Source of the DNA: TH5896 sp050748485
GTDB lineage: Archaea; Thermoproteota; Nitrososphaeria; Nitrososphaerales; Nitrososphaeraceae
DNA length: 26,164 nucleotides
Assembly (NCBI GenBank): GCA_050748485.1
Contig: JBOGPP010000131.1
Location: 1-26,164 of the forward strand
Direction of reading: 5' to 3'
Shown: positions 1-8,080 of the stretch, one piece after another
Position numbering within the stretch: the first letter of the stretch is position 1
How the letters are laid out: every line of letters starts with the position of its first letter
Made by a program: the position numbers and the translations under genes
The notes under the pieces: generated by a model
Seen by the model: the letters and a program-made list of their open reading frames with translations, nothing else
Told to the model about the DNA's origin: nothing
The model's database searches: none

Positions 1-715
1 CGAATGGCAAAGACTTGTACGTATTCCATATTGTTTCCAAGATAGAATCGGCGTTCTTATCTTTCGAAGGTTTCCTCGATCTAATAGCAAAGATGTTTCT
101 TGTTTTACCCTCGAATACCGCACCATGGCCATTCTTTGTAGTCACAAAGGGTTCGATCGCGTAAGCTTGGTTTTCCAATAACCCAAATGAGGATCCTATG
201 GTATGTATATTTGGTATCGATTTTCCTGCGTGAATAGTATACTGATCCAAGGAATGGCCGCTCAAATTCTGGATGGGTTTGAAGCCAAATTTAACTATCG
301 TGTTTTCTATAACCTTCCCTATCTCACTTACACGAGCATTAGCGGTGGCGTATCGTACAGCTTCTGCTAACGCTGCTTCAGATGCTCTGACAAGAGGATA
401 ATACTTCGCATCATAGCAAACCGTTACTGCTGTATCAGCGATATATCCGTCAATTTGCACTCCTATGTCGATTTTGAGTACATCACCGTCCTTCACCTCG
501 GTTTCGTCGTATGGCTCGGCAGTGTAGTGTGCAGCTACATCATTTAGGCTAACGTTTACAGGGAAAGCGGGAAGACCTCCAAGTACTTTAATTTTATTCT
601 CTAGAGTATAGCAAATGTCGAGTAGCGTTCTTCCGATATGATTGGTAGTTCTTGCAGTTTCCCTAACTTCGGAGGCTATTTGACCGGCCTTCTGGTAGCA
701 CTGCAAATAATCCAT
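1..715 (-). CDS. map: Methionine aminopeptidase, archaeal type II (3' end cut off by window edge)
   Basis: Removes the N-terminal methionine from nascent proteins; a two-metal cytosolic M24 pita-bread peptidase. Translating the minus strand gives 238 residues before the window ends, against roughly 295 for the family, so the C-terminus with the last metal-binding Glu lies outside. Visible residues: His63 (AAHYT), metal ligands Asp83 (KIDIG), Asp94 (IADTA), His154 (LSGHSLDQY) and Glu188 (AIEPF). The N-terminus KAGQIASEVRE and GGLPAFPVNVSLND match archaeal enzymes. An ATG at 739 would add eight residues, but the TATA-like run at 741-750 sits directly on it. The ATG at 715 is the right distance for a leaderless transcript and matches where family members begin. 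It is divergent from the tRNA-Pro. Confidence 0.93.
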   Translation of the reverse strand, partial: MDYLQCYQKAGQIASEVRETARTTNHIGRTLLDICYTLENKIKVLGGLPAFPVNVSLNDVAAHYTAEPYDETEVKDGDVLKIDIGVQIDGYIADTAVTVCYDAKYYPLVRASEAALAEAVRYATANARVSEIGKVIENTIVKFGFKPIQNLSGHSLDQYTIHAGKSIPNIHTIGSSFGLLENQAYAIEPFVTTKNGHGAVFEGKTRNIFAIRSRKPSKDKNADSILETIWNTYKSLPF

Positions 716-740
716 GGGACAGGAAAATCTGTTTATCATG

Positions 741-750
741 ATATATATAG
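741..750 (-). promoter_or_regulatory. TATA box of the methionine aminopeptidase gene
   Basis: An alternating A/T run about 26-35 bases upstream of the ATG at 715 on the minus strand. Spacing fits an archaeal TATA box with a start site at or just before that ATG, and argues against the longer start at 739. Confidence 0.55.
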
Positions 751-783
751 AGCTACTGTCTCAAAAGAGAAACTGAATTGACC

Positions 784-857
784 GGGGTCGTTGTCTAGCT
801 TGGTATGATGCCAGCCTTGGGCGCTGGAGGCCGCCGGTTCAAATCCGGCCGATCCCA
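784..857 (+). tRNA. tRNA-Pro (anticodon TGG)
   Basis: Folds by eye into a full cloverleaf. The acceptor arms GGGGTCG (784-790) and CGATCCC (850-856) pair with one G-T. The anticodon stem CCAGC/GCTGG encloses loop CTTGGGC with anticodon TGG. The T-arm is GCCGG-TTCAAAT-CCGGC. The D-stem is weak but carries the GG of the D-loop. Discriminator A is at 857 and no CCA is encoded. No intron is seen. The ATG that could open the next reading frame begins at the discriminator base. Confidence 0.95.
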
Positions 858-952
858 TGGTTACTCAATCAGAAATGATTCATTTCACCTCTAATGAAAT
901 TCAAAGAGTTGGTGGTAGATACGCTAATAAAGTTCAGCATGTAAAGTGTAAT

Positions 953-1126
953 GTGAAGTCCCTACTCTTAGAGGATTCAACATTTAAGAGATTATCTGGC
1001 ATTCTCTCTGAAAGTATGCACGTCTCCAAGCGCGATCTTACATACGACGATATTATCAATGAGCTCATAGATGTTTACCAGGAACACAGCTGGGGGACTA
1101 TTGGTGCCGAGGCAGGTGGAGGCTAG
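953..1126 (+). CDS. Small antitoxin-like protein, conserved-looking, function unknown
   Basis: 57 residues from a GTG start: KSLLLEDSTFKRLSGILSES, then a basic linker, then LTYDDIINELIDVYQ and a Gly-rich end. The layout (short beta strand, helix with xTFKRL, then a helix with YDDIINELID) resembles VapB-type ribbon-helix-helix or DUF7557-like antitoxins; this is inference from pattern, not a database match. The frame is open from an ATG at 857 that overlaps the tRNA discriminator, giving 89 residues with another Met at 875. I prefer GTG953 because TAATAAAG at 923-930 lies a TATA-box distance upstream and the homologous-looking core starts there. No partner toxin is evident next to it. A T-run (1129-1135) and a hairpin follow the stop. 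Confidence 0.6.
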   Translation: MKSLLLEDSTFKRLSGILSESMHVSKRDLTYDDIINELIDVYQEHSWGTIGAEAGGG

Positions 1127-1128
1127 GC

Positions 1129-1166
1129 TTTTTCCTCTAATCGCAAATGTGTGGTCATGATTTGCG
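1129..1166 (+). terminator. Possible terminator: T-run plus hairpin
   Basis: GCTTTTTCC directly follows the stop at 1126, and a perfect 7-bp inverted repeat CGCAAAT (1142-1148) / ATTTGCG (1160-1166) with an 11-base loop follows. Archaeal termination mostly needs the U-tract; the hairpin may be incidental. Confidence 0.35.
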
Positions 1167-1302
1167 TGATGCATTGGGGAGATCTATCTGGGATGTAAGA
1201 GTGAATAAGGACAGTTAAGGCCAATATTGAGAATATTTGACGTAACCCCTTTAATACGAAATAGAAACAGGCATTTCAGCGATGGTCAAAAAGGAGTTTA
1301 TT

Positions 1303-1575
1303 ATGGTAGTCAACGATACTCAGATCCCTGTATTAGGCCATACTCACAGAAATGTCGCTGTAAAATACCTCATGAAGAGGAGAAGATCCTTATTAATGAC
1401 AAGGGATCCTTCAAAGGTTGAAAATTTGTATTCCAATCTACCTACACAGATAATGGTAATGAGTAAAAGGATTAGTCGTGCATATGATATAAACTGGGAG
1501 AGGGTAGGTACAGAAAATTTCGAGGGTTCTCGTTTCCCCTTTACGATCTCTGAACAGGGTCATGTTCAGACCTGA
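1303..1575 (+). CDS. Weak candidate CDS, hypothetical protein
   Basis: 90 residues, basic in the first half (VKYLMKRRRSLLMTRDPSK), with no recognisable domain, membrane segment or cysteine pattern. The start is chosen at the ATG at 1303 because AAGGAG at 1291-1296 gives a good Shine-Dalgarno match about six bases upstream; the frame itself is open from an ATG at 1282. It stands alone in a gene-poor stretch and could be a chance ORF. A second overlapping ORF in another frame (1227-1421) has no ribosome binding site and was set aside. Confidence 0.35.
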   Translation: MVVNDTQIPVLGHTHRNVAVKYLMKRRRSLLMTRDPSKVENLYSNLPTQIMVMSKRISRAYDINWERVGTENFEGSRFPFTISEQGHVQT

Positions 1576-1631
1576 AATTGGTGCAAATTTGTGGGGACCT
1601 TAAACTTTATAGAGTTAGGATGAGAAAAGAA

Positions 1632-1852
1632 TTATGTCAGCACTGCTTCTTCCGTCATATCATGAAAGTCTCTAACTGCAACTAACCAACTCTGAAAGCC
1701 TGGCCGATTGACATTGTTAACCATTTTTCCTCATTTGATTTCTCTACCTTGTGCAAAACTCCGAACAATGAAATTGTCTTCAACACATTGATGTGCCTAT
1801 GATATCCACTCTTCGCATATTCTCAACTATGCACTGCGGCAAGACCCAATTG
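1632..1852 (-). pseudogene. Decayed coding fragment, unidentified (possibly winged-helix-like)
   Basis: On the minus strand one frame reads YAKSGYHRHINVLKTISLFG then VLHKVEKSNEEKW, which looks like real protein with helix-turn-helix character. It is preceded in frame by a stop at 1823-1825, beyond which QLGLAAVHS continues. At an A5 run the neighbouring frame takes over with NRPGFQSWLVAVRDFHDMTE and ends at 1632. The whole looks like a gene broken by at least one stop and one shift at a homopolymer. No start codon or family could be assigned. The rest of 1576-1966 shows nothing else that I can support. Confidence 0.3.
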
Positions 1853-1951
1853 ACTTTAATTTTGGCCAGACAGGATATGGCGGCACATGCTTCTCAAAAT
1901 ATATAGGCAGGTATAATCTATATGCTAGATAAGAGTGATTTGAGTTTATCT

Positions 1952-1957
1952 GGAGGT
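1952..1957 (+). promoter_or_regulatory. Shine-Dalgarno site deciding a TTG start
   Basis: GGAGGT, nine bases before TTG1967. An ATG at 1963 is closer, but its frame ends after four codons (M-I-V-R-stop). TATAATCTATAT at 1912-1923 is a possible TATA box upstream. Confidence 0.5.
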
Positions 1958-1966
1958 TACCAATGA

Positions 1967-3406
1967 TTGTCAGGTGACTTTAAAGCAATGGTTGAACTCC
2001 TGCTTGAGAGAAAGCCAGAAATCAGCGCGGAAGAGATCAAGAATCTTGTCGACGAAAAGAAGCGGAAGATTGGGGCGGGCTATCTTACAGATCAAGGGGC
2101 GTTATTTCTCGTGGCCGCTGATTTGGGAGTATCACTTGAACGAAATCAGTCCAGTCTCCAAAAATTAAAGGATCTCTATGTAGGGGCGAGAGATATTAGT
2201 GTAGTTGGTAGAGTGATGTCCATCTATCCCACACGTACTTTCATGAGAAGAGATAATAGCGAAGAGTTGCGCAACAGAACACTTACGATTCTTGACGCCG
2301 ATGTTGCTATTAGACTCAAACTTTGGGAGAAAAGAGTGGAATTTCCCGAAGAGTCAGGTCTACGACCAGGAGATCTGATCAAGTTAACCAAGGGTTATGT
2401 CAAGTCCGGCTTAGACAGTAAACCCGTCCTTAACGTTGGAGACATGAGTACAATAGAAGTAATTAAGGAGGGAAATATGGCTATTCCATCTCTAGACCAT
2501 TTTGCGCGTGATATTTCTAAGATTTCAGGTCAAGCTGACAACGTCGTAATTTTCGGAAAGATTTCATCATCACCCAGAATAGTAGAATATAAGAACGTTA
2601 GAGGTCAGGAAGGCAGGGCACTTCATTTGAATGTATCAAACGAAGAAGGCACTAAGACTTTGCGATCAATTATTTGGAATATAGATGAATCGAGGCTTCC
2701 TAAGATCTTAACAGTAGGCTCGAATATAAAACTCGTTGGTGTTAGAATTAAGGAAGGAAGTGCACAGTACGGAAACTCCGGTTTCGAAATACACGGAGAC
2801 GAAGGGACTTCTTTTGAAGTCTCCAATCCAGGAGCAGAGCCTGATGTACTTAATCTCAAATTGATATCTGTTGGAAAAGACTTTGGAACTGGTTACTTGG
2901 AATGCCTTGCTTTCCAAAAAAATGGGAAGATTATTACACTTAGAATCGATTCTACTTTGTCGAAAACCTCAATCAGTTCAGGTATAATAATTCAGTGCAT
3001 ACCAAGCATGATCCTTGGAAACCAGATAACTTTGTCTAGAGATGACTCTTATATCAGTAAGATCGAAGATGATTCTTCATTTCCATCCCTGGAAATGCTC
3101 GAGACTAAGATTGTAGATATTGTTAATTCTGACCGCCCTTATTTGGTGGAAGGGATCGTGCTTCAAACTCCCTCAATTAATACCGTTACTACTAGAAATG
3201 GCGAAAATATCTCTCTAGCTGAGACTATATTAGGTGATGATACAGCCGAAATAAATCTTTTAGGCTGGAGAGATCTATCTAGTCTGGTTACAGATCTGAA
3301 GGTTGGTGAGAGAATAAAAATCAGAGGAGTTGTCACCAGCACAAACAGAGAGGGCAAACTTCAGATTTCATTAAAACCCTACTCTAGCATTAACAAAATT
3401 GGGTAA
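1967..3406 (+). CDS. Replication protein A-like single-stranded DNA binding protein (OB folds)
   Basis: 479 residues. Archaeal RPA homologues coat single-stranded DNA during replication and repair. Residues 1-65 are a helical N-terminal segment (VELLLERKPEISAEEIKNLV), followed by OB-fold units beginning near 75 (ISVVGRVMSIYPTRTF), 190 (VVIFGKISSSPRIVEY) and 390 (YLVEGIVLQTPSINTV). The last has the typical LADDTAEI-like strand ETILGDDTAEINLLGW and ends KIRGVVTSTNREGKLQISL. No zinc finger is visible. The start is TTG with a clear ribosome binding site; Met8 at 1988 is the alternative. It converges with the Lhr helicase, leaving 37 bases between stops. Assignment to RPA rests on fold pattern and archaeal length; a general OB-fold protein is the alternative. 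Confidence 0.82.
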   Translation: MSGDFKAMVELLLERKPEISAEEIKNLVDEKKRKIGAGYLTDQGALFLVAADLGVSLERNQSSLQKLKDLYVGARDISVVGRVMSIYPTRTFMRRDNSEELRNRTLTILDADVAIRLKLWEKRVEFPEESGLRPGDLIKLTKGYVKSGLDSKPVLNVGDMSTIEVIKEGNMAIPSLDHFARDISKISGQADNVVIFGKISSSPRIVEYKNVRGQEGRALHLNVSNEEGTKTLRSIIWNIDESRLPKILTVGSNIKLVGVRIKEGSAQYGNSGFEIHGDEGTSFEVSNPGAEPDVLNLKLISVGKDFGTGYLECLAFQKNGKIITLRIDSTLSKTSISSGIIIQCIPSMILGNQITLSRDDSYISKIEDDSSFPSLEMLETKIVDIVNSDRPYLVEGIVLQTPSINTVTTRNGENISLAETILGDDTAEINLLGWRDLSSLVTDLKVGERIKIRGVVTSTNREGKLQISLKPYSSINKIG

Positions 3407-3443
3407 TCTTAGATATATTCGAAACCGCAAACCGCTTCTATAA

Positions 3444-6185
3444 TTAGTCATTCCAAAAACCTCGAGTAAGTACATACTGTCTCTCTGCTTCGTATATGCT
3501 TTTATATAATGTTGACTCATCGATACAATTGCGAAGAACCCTAGCGGCGGTATCTGCACCTATGCCATGACCTGACAACACTGTAACTGCCTTCCTTCCA
3601 AAGTTATTTATTAAAGAGGCAATTTTCCAGGCGCGATCAAACTTTCTGCTGTCATCAGTTGAGATTTTAGCTCCTTTTAGCTTTTTTACAATTATGCCAG
3701 GAAGCTCAAGATCCGAAACGTAGGTTGCGGTAATCAGGCGGGAGCTGCATTTTTTACAATGTATGTGGTCAGGTACATCCTTTGTTTCAAATACTCTTTC
3801 CCACCCGCCACAACGAATACAGATCAATCGATGCTTAGTTCTAAGGAGTCTTTCTTTAACAAGTTCAATAATCCCGGTCTCCAAACTTAATGGTGCAGCA
3901 GAAAATCTTTGATAGCGGTCTACCGTGGGTTTGGCTAGGTCGGTAAATTCTTCAACCTCAATCCATAGAAGCCTAATCAAGCTATTTGCATATTCCTCAA
4001 GAATCTTATTCGTAGTATGTACATCGTATTTTTCGTGAACTAGCTCTCGTATCGCTTCAGCACTAACCGGGGTTTTCATATACCTGTCGTACAGCAATCT
4101 GGCTATTTTTTTGTCGTAAACTGATTCTTTTGAAACAATACCAAACCTTCTTCCTACTGTCCATACTTTCCAATTCATGACATAGGTACCAGCGAATGAA
4201 GCAATCAGTATAGGTTCGCAGTCAACAAGTTCGTTGAATATTCGTTCAATGTGAACCTTTCCTATTCTCGCAGCATTGGATGTGAGCAAGATCCTATAAG
4301 CGTCAGATCTGCTTTCAACGACGTATCCTAGATGAGAAGAAAGAAGAGTAGACAACACCGATGCAAAGGTGTTATTCGCCTTTGTCCCAAATGGCATATG
4401 CATGACCAGTGCATTGTTCTTGCGGCTGCTTTCAATCAGAATCAACCTCGAACTAGGCAGCTCCTTTAGCAAGTCGAAACTATTATTAATTATTTCTCTG
4501 CTAAAAAATACGTCCGAATTAGCATTGCGTCTTCGGCTTTCGGCTACTCGAACAGCAGTTAGATAGTCTACTGGTATCGTTTCACCTGCCCAATATGGCA
4601 CGTTCATAGTGATCCCCTGTAGAGGTTCAACATTGACAACCAATCTGTTCTCATCAATTGAAATAATTTTCCACTGCAGCCCTTTCAAGACGAATACATT
4701 TCCTTTTTCTCCGTAATCTCCAACAAATTGCTGATCCAGCATTCCTATCCTCTTTTTACCTACTATATCTATAACCTCGAATTTCTGAACGTAAGGAATC
4801 ATTGAAAGATTACTAAAGTAATACTTGTAGGACCGTAATGTATACCTATATGAGTTTTCTGTTATGTCTATTCTTATCAACCCAATATCGGCTAAAATCT
4901 TGAGCGACATCATTAAATCCGATATCTGAAGGTTTCGAAAAGGATAGGACTTTTTAATCAATTGGAATGCCTCACTGATAAGGATGGACGTCCTTGCTTG
5001 CAAGGATATACCCACCAAATGGTGAGCCATTACGTCAAATGGCATCTGATGTATTTCTTGCTCCTCCATCTCCCCGTTTCTTGTGCGATACAGTATGGCA
5101 TGGGCTTCAAGTTCATCATCGTGGGAACTGGTAATGATTAGTCCCTTGGCCGACCTACGATTATTATGCCTACTTCGACCAATCCTCTGGACGAGTTTAG
5201 ATATCTGTCTTGGGGATCCATAGTGGATAACCAGATCAATTGAACCAATATCTAATCCCAACTCAAGGGATGATGTGCAAACAACTAGTCCGGCAGAACC
5301 CTCACGTAATTTTTTCTCCGTTTCCTCCCGACTGGTCTTCGAAAGGGAACCGTGGTGAACATCGACCCCGAAACTGGCACGTGATTTTAGGATGGTCCCT
5401 ATATACTCTGCTTCATCTCTAGTGTTAGTAAAGACCAAGATCGATTTTTTTTGCTGTATCATTGGTTCAACATACGTAAGAATCAGCTTACACACATCGT
5501 TTATAGTCCCATTTACATATTTGATATCTATATCATATTCTCTCATTGATCTATCTATTAAAACGGCTATGTTCCTGCCCGAACCAGCTACGAATTTCCC
5601 TGCTTCACGTGGATTTGCCACACTAGCGGAAAGGCCTATTCTAGATGGTCTATTGCTGGCAACTTTTTCCAGTCTTTCTAGACTCACCGATAGATGAGAT
5701 CCCCTTTCGTTCGGAAGCAGTTCATGGACTTCATCAATTATGACCCATTGTACTGTTGCTAAATGTCCAATGAGTATGCTATTAGTAAGAATGTTGCCCA
5801 AAGTCTCAGGAGTGGTTATTAATACATCAGGAGGATTGTCAGACATCTTCTTCTTTTTGATGGCACTTGTATCTCCATGCCTGATTTCTAAGCGCAAACC
5901 TTGGTAGCATGTGTATTTTTCGATTCTTCTAAAGACGTCATTATTTAGTGAGCGAAGTGGAGTTATATACAGCGCCTTAATCCCGTTAGAATGCTCCTTA
6001 TTCGATTCCTTGATCATAGTCAACACCGGCATTATTGATGCTTCAGTTTTTCCAGAACCGGTCGGCGCGATAAGTACTGAATCTATCTTCCTACAAATTA
6101 CTGGTAATGATTTGGCTTGGATATAAGTAAGATCTCGGAAGCCCTGTTTCTGGTAAAATTCTTTTATCTTAGCCTCTATTTCCAA
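3444..6185 (-). CDS. Lhr-type superfamily 2 helicase with C-terminal zinc ribbon
   Basis: 913 residues. ATP-dependent nucleic-acid helicase of the Lhr / ASH-Ski2 group, implicated in DNA repair and RNA remodelling in archaea. Motifs: Walker A APTGSGKT (40-47), TPLRSL, TTPE, DEVH (151-154), SAS (186-188), and motif VI QRIGRSRHNNRR. The Lhr-specific winged-helix and core region follows. The C-terminus holds a zinc ribbon, Cys789/Cys792 with Cys810/Cys813, and a helix-hairpin-helix-like segment GHGIGADTAARVL near 872-884. The start is TTG at 6185, since a stop lies five codons upstream and no ATG is available. It sits four bases after the stop of a small membrane protein on the same strand, probably co-transcribed with that gene and the CBS gene. 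Which Lhr subgroup (aLhr1 or aLhr2) it belongs to cannot be settled by eye. Confidence 0.9.
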   Translation of the reverse strand: MEIEAKIKEFYQKQGFRDLTYIQAKSLPVICRKIDSVLIAPTGSGKTEASIMPVLTMIKESNKEHSNGIKALYITPLRSLNNDVFRRIEKYTCYQGLRLEIRHGDTSAIKKKKMSDNPPDVLITTPETLGNILTNSILIGHLATVQWVIIDEVHELLPNERGSHLSVSLERLEKVASNRPSRIGLSASVANPREAGKFVAGSGRNIAVLIDRSMREYDIDIKYVNGTINDVCKLILTYVEPMIQQKKSILVFTNTRDEAEYIGTILKSRASFGVDVHHGSLSKTSREETEKKLREGSAGLVVCTSSLELGLDIGSIDLVIHYGSPRQISKLVQRIGRSRHNNRRSAKGLIITSSHDDELEAHAILYRTRNGEMEEQEIHQMPFDVMAHHLVGISLQARTSILISEAFQLIKKSYPFRNLQISDLMMSLKILADIGLIRIDITENSYRYTLRSYKYYFSNLSMIPYVQKFEVIDIVGKKRIGMLDQQFVGDYGEKGNVFVLKGLQWKIISIDENRLVVNVEPLQGITMNVPYWAGETIPVDYLTAVRVAESRRRNANSDVFFSREIINNSFDLLKELPSSRLILIESSRKNNALVMHMPFGTKANNTFASVLSTLLSSHLGYVVESRSDAYRILLTSNAARIGKVHIERIFNELVDCEPILIASFAGTYVMNWKVWTVGRRFGIVSKESVYDKKIARLLYDRYMKTPVSAEAIRELVHEKYDVHTTNKILEEYANSLIRLLWIEVEEFTDLAKPTVDRYQRFSAAPLSLETGIIELVKERLLRTKHRLICIRCGGWERVFETKDVPDHIHCKKCSSRLITATYVSDLELPGIIVKKLKGAKISTDDSRKFDRAWKIASLINNFGRKAVTVLSGHGIGADTAARVLRNCIDESTLYKSIYEAERQYVLTRGFWND

Positions 6186-6189
6186 GCAT

Positions 6190-6387
6190 TTACGACCCTA
6201 TGTCGGAAGCTTTTCCTGAATTTTTTGCTGAATTCTGTCGTGCGTCAGACTTCTCATAGATTAGCACACTAATTATGCCCAACACAAATAGCCCGACAGC
6301 TAACCAGGCATACGAGTCGAAATTCGATATTGCTTCAACAGTCAACTGATATCGAATTTTCAAATCTCCAATATAATCGTTGGTCAC
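6190..6387 (-). CDS. Small single-pass membrane protein, function unknown
   Basis: 65 residues from a GTG start. A hydrophilic N-terminus (about 25 residues) is followed by one strong transmembrane helix, AWLAVGLFVLGIISVLIY (residues 27-44), and a short charged, Ser/Lys-rich tail. Neither end carries a motif I recognise. It lies 16 bases after the CBS gene stop and four bases before the Lhr start, so it is likely translated from the same message. The tight spacing is the main reason to believe it; topology would put the tail inside by the positive-inside rule (KSDAR after the helix). Confidence 0.6.
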   Translation of the reverse strand: MTNDYIGDLKIRYQLTVEAISNFDSYAWLAVGLFVLGIISVLIYEKSDARQNSAKNSGKASDIGS

Positions 6388-6403
6388 ATACAGGCAGAGT
6401 GGA

Positions 6404-6811
6404 TCATTTTTCTTCTAGGTGTTCATTTTCTATGTACAGTGCAAAATCGCGAGAGCCTAAGATTCCAAGAGGCTCATTTGGTCTGTCAGTATCCACGACT
6501 AAAAGGTGCCTAACATTATTCTGCTTCATTACGTCTGCTGCCGTTTCAACAGGCGAATATGGATCAATTGTAACGATCGGGGTGGACATTATGTCCCGGA
6601 CAAGGATCCTGTCGCAAGGAACATCCTCAACACATGAACTTCTTACTAGGTCTCTATGCGTAACAACTCCTACTGGTTTCTCATTCGAATCTAACACTAC
6701 CAATGCAGAGGAATTGTCCTGTTCCATTTTCAAGGCTGCCTCCTGAGCTGTATTGGACCGGAGTATATATGACAATTTAGCAGTCATAAATTTTCCTATA
6801 GAATTCTTCAT
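6404..6811 (-). CDS. Tandem CBS-domain protein
   Basis: 135 residues consisting of little more than a CBS pair. First CBS about 7-60 (FMTAKLSYILRSNTAQEAAL ... PVGVVTHRDLVRS), second about 73-130 (DIMSTPIVTIDPYSPVETAA ... RHLLVVD ... PLGILGSRDFALY). CBS pairs bind adenine nucleotides and act as energy or ligand sensors, usually regulating a partner protein; no effector domain is fused here. First gene of a likely CBS, membrane protein, Lhr operon; ATG lies about 29 bases after the TATA box at 6836-6843, suggesting a near-leaderless mRNA. Confidence 0.88.
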   Translation of the reverse strand: MKNSIGKFMTAKLSYILRSNTAQEAALKMEQDNSSALVVLDSNEKPVGVVTHRDLVRSSCVEDVPCDRILVRDIMSTPIVTIDPYSPVETAADVMKQNNVRHLLVVDTDRPNEPLGILGSRDFALYIENEHLEEK

Positions 6812-6835
6812 ATCATTATATTTCTGATTTCCATC

Positions 6836-6920
6836 CTATAAACGATAACCTAAACTCCATCTTCATGCAGGTTAGTAGGGGCATGACGGTCCCAATCCAT
6901 TCGGGGCAAACGATATAATA
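6836..6920. promoter_or_regulatory. Divergent promoter region with two TATA boxes
   Basis: On the minus strand GTTTATAGG (6836-6843) is about 29 bases before the CBS start at 6811. On the plus strand ATATAATA (6913-6920) is about 30 bases before the ATG at 6947. Both spacings fit short or absent leaders. Confidence 0.5.
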
Positions 6921-6946
6921 CCTAGACCTAAACATCATCAGCAACT

Positions 6947-7996
6947 ATGTCGTCTTCATCTGAAGCAAAATCCACTCCATTAAAGAAACCAAAGGTCGTT
7001 GTACTTCTGTCGGGAGGGCTTGATAGCAATCTCTCCACAAGATTGATAATGGATCAAGAAATCGAAGTGGAAGCAGTTGCAGTAAAAACTCCATTCTGTG
7101 ATTTTGATTGTGGGAAGGGATGTGGTCACAGAGTAAAGGAGGTTGCAGATTCGCTAGGAATTCGATTAAAAACAGTCTATTTTGGCGATCAATATCTTTC
7201 AATGTTAAAAAATCCGAAGCATGGTTTTGGATCGGGTATGAACCCTTGCATCGATTGTAGGGCAATGATGTTCAAGGCTGCAAAGGACCATATGGAGAGC
7301 ATCGGAGCTTCATATTTGGTGACCGGAGAAGTATTGTCACAGAGACCCATGAGCCAGCACCGTCACGCTCTTAGAATAATTGAGGAAGAATCTGACTTGG
7401 TCGGTAAAGTAATTAGGCCACTTTCAGCAGGAAAACTTCCTCCATCCGACGCAGAAAGGCTTGGTATCATTGACAGAAGTAAGCTTCATTCAATCGCAGG
7501 TAGGTCCCGAAAAGGACAATTAGCATTGGCAAAGCAGTTCGGTATTCAGGACCCTCCAAATTCTGCTGGTGGATGTCTTCTTACCGATCCCGCTTTCTCA
7601 AAGCGTGTTTATGACCTTTTTGAGCATACTGACGGAGTCCCGAGCCTCAACGACGTCGAACTTCTTAAAGTGGGAAGACATTTCAGGCTGTCAACTCATG
7701 CAAAGCTTGTCGTTGGTAGAAATCAACGTGAAAATGGAATCATGAAATTTCTCTATCTTGATGATGATTACTCCTTTGAGGCTATAGAGTTTGTTGGACC
7801 GTTAGGGATTTTGAGGATCAAAAAAGGTTCTGAACCCAGCAACGATCTAAAACTATTGGCGGGAGGAATTGTAGGACGGTATAGTGATGCTCCAAGAGAT
7901 CAAATGGTAAAGCTGACAGTTTTTCATCAGCAAAAAGAAATAACGATGGATTGTCAGATGTCGGATAATTCAGTTGCAAGAAAATTAAGGATATGA
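6947..7996 (+). CDS. PP-loop tRNA thiolation-type enzyme (ThiI/MnmA-like with NFACT-R-like C-terminus)
   Basis: 349 residues. The adenylating PP-loop SGGLDS is at 22-27. Cysteines follow in C51xxxC55xxxC59, in NPCIDCR (C101, C104) and in GGCLLTDP near 207, arranged as in the THUMP-less ThiI/MnmA-like group that thiolates tRNA uridine; the extra cysteines could hold an iron-sulfur cluster or carry sulfur (inference). VTGEVLSQRPMSQ is also typical of the group. The C-terminal about 130 residues resemble the NFACT-R/DUF814 RNA-binding unit seen fused to such PP-loop proteins. ATG start with a TATA box about 30 bases upstream. It is transcribed divergently from the CBS-Lhr genes. Substrate position in tRNA cannot be told from sequence. 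Confidence 0.8.
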   Translation: MSSSSEAKSTPLKKPKVVVLLSGGLDSNLSTRLIMDQEIEVEAVAVKTPFCDFDCGKGCGHRVKEVADSLGIRLKTVYFGDQYLSMLKNPKHGFGSGMNPCIDCRAMMFKAAKDHMESIGASYLVTGEVLSQRPMSQHRHALRIIEEESDLVGKVIRPLSAGKLPPSDAERLGIIDRSKLHSIAGRSRKGQLALAKQFGIQDPPNSAGGCLLTDPAFSKRVYDLFEHTDGVPSLNDVELLKVGRHFRLSTHAKLVVGRNQRENGIMKFLYLDDDYSFEAIEFVGPLGILRIKKGSEPSNDLKLLAGGIVGRYSDAPRDQMVKLTVFHQQKEITMDCQMSDNSVARKLRI

Positions 7997-8080
7997 TCTA
8001 ACCTAAGGGGTCAATATCTTTTGACCAGAATGACTATTTGATTATTTCTGAAATTCGTACAATGGATAAGAGATAATTTA

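Noticed and set aside
1227..1421. 64-codon plus ORF overlapping the 1303-1575 candidate
   Set aside because: No ribosome binding site, TTG start, mixed composition; the overlapping frame with a Shine-Dalgarno site is the better of two weak choices.
5392..5697. 101-codon plus ORF inside the Lhr helicase
   Set aside because: Antisense shadow of a clearly conserved helicase coding sequence.
6330..6746. 138-codon plus ORF across the CBS gene
   Set aside because: Antisense to the CBS pair, whose motifs are unmistakable; no independent support.
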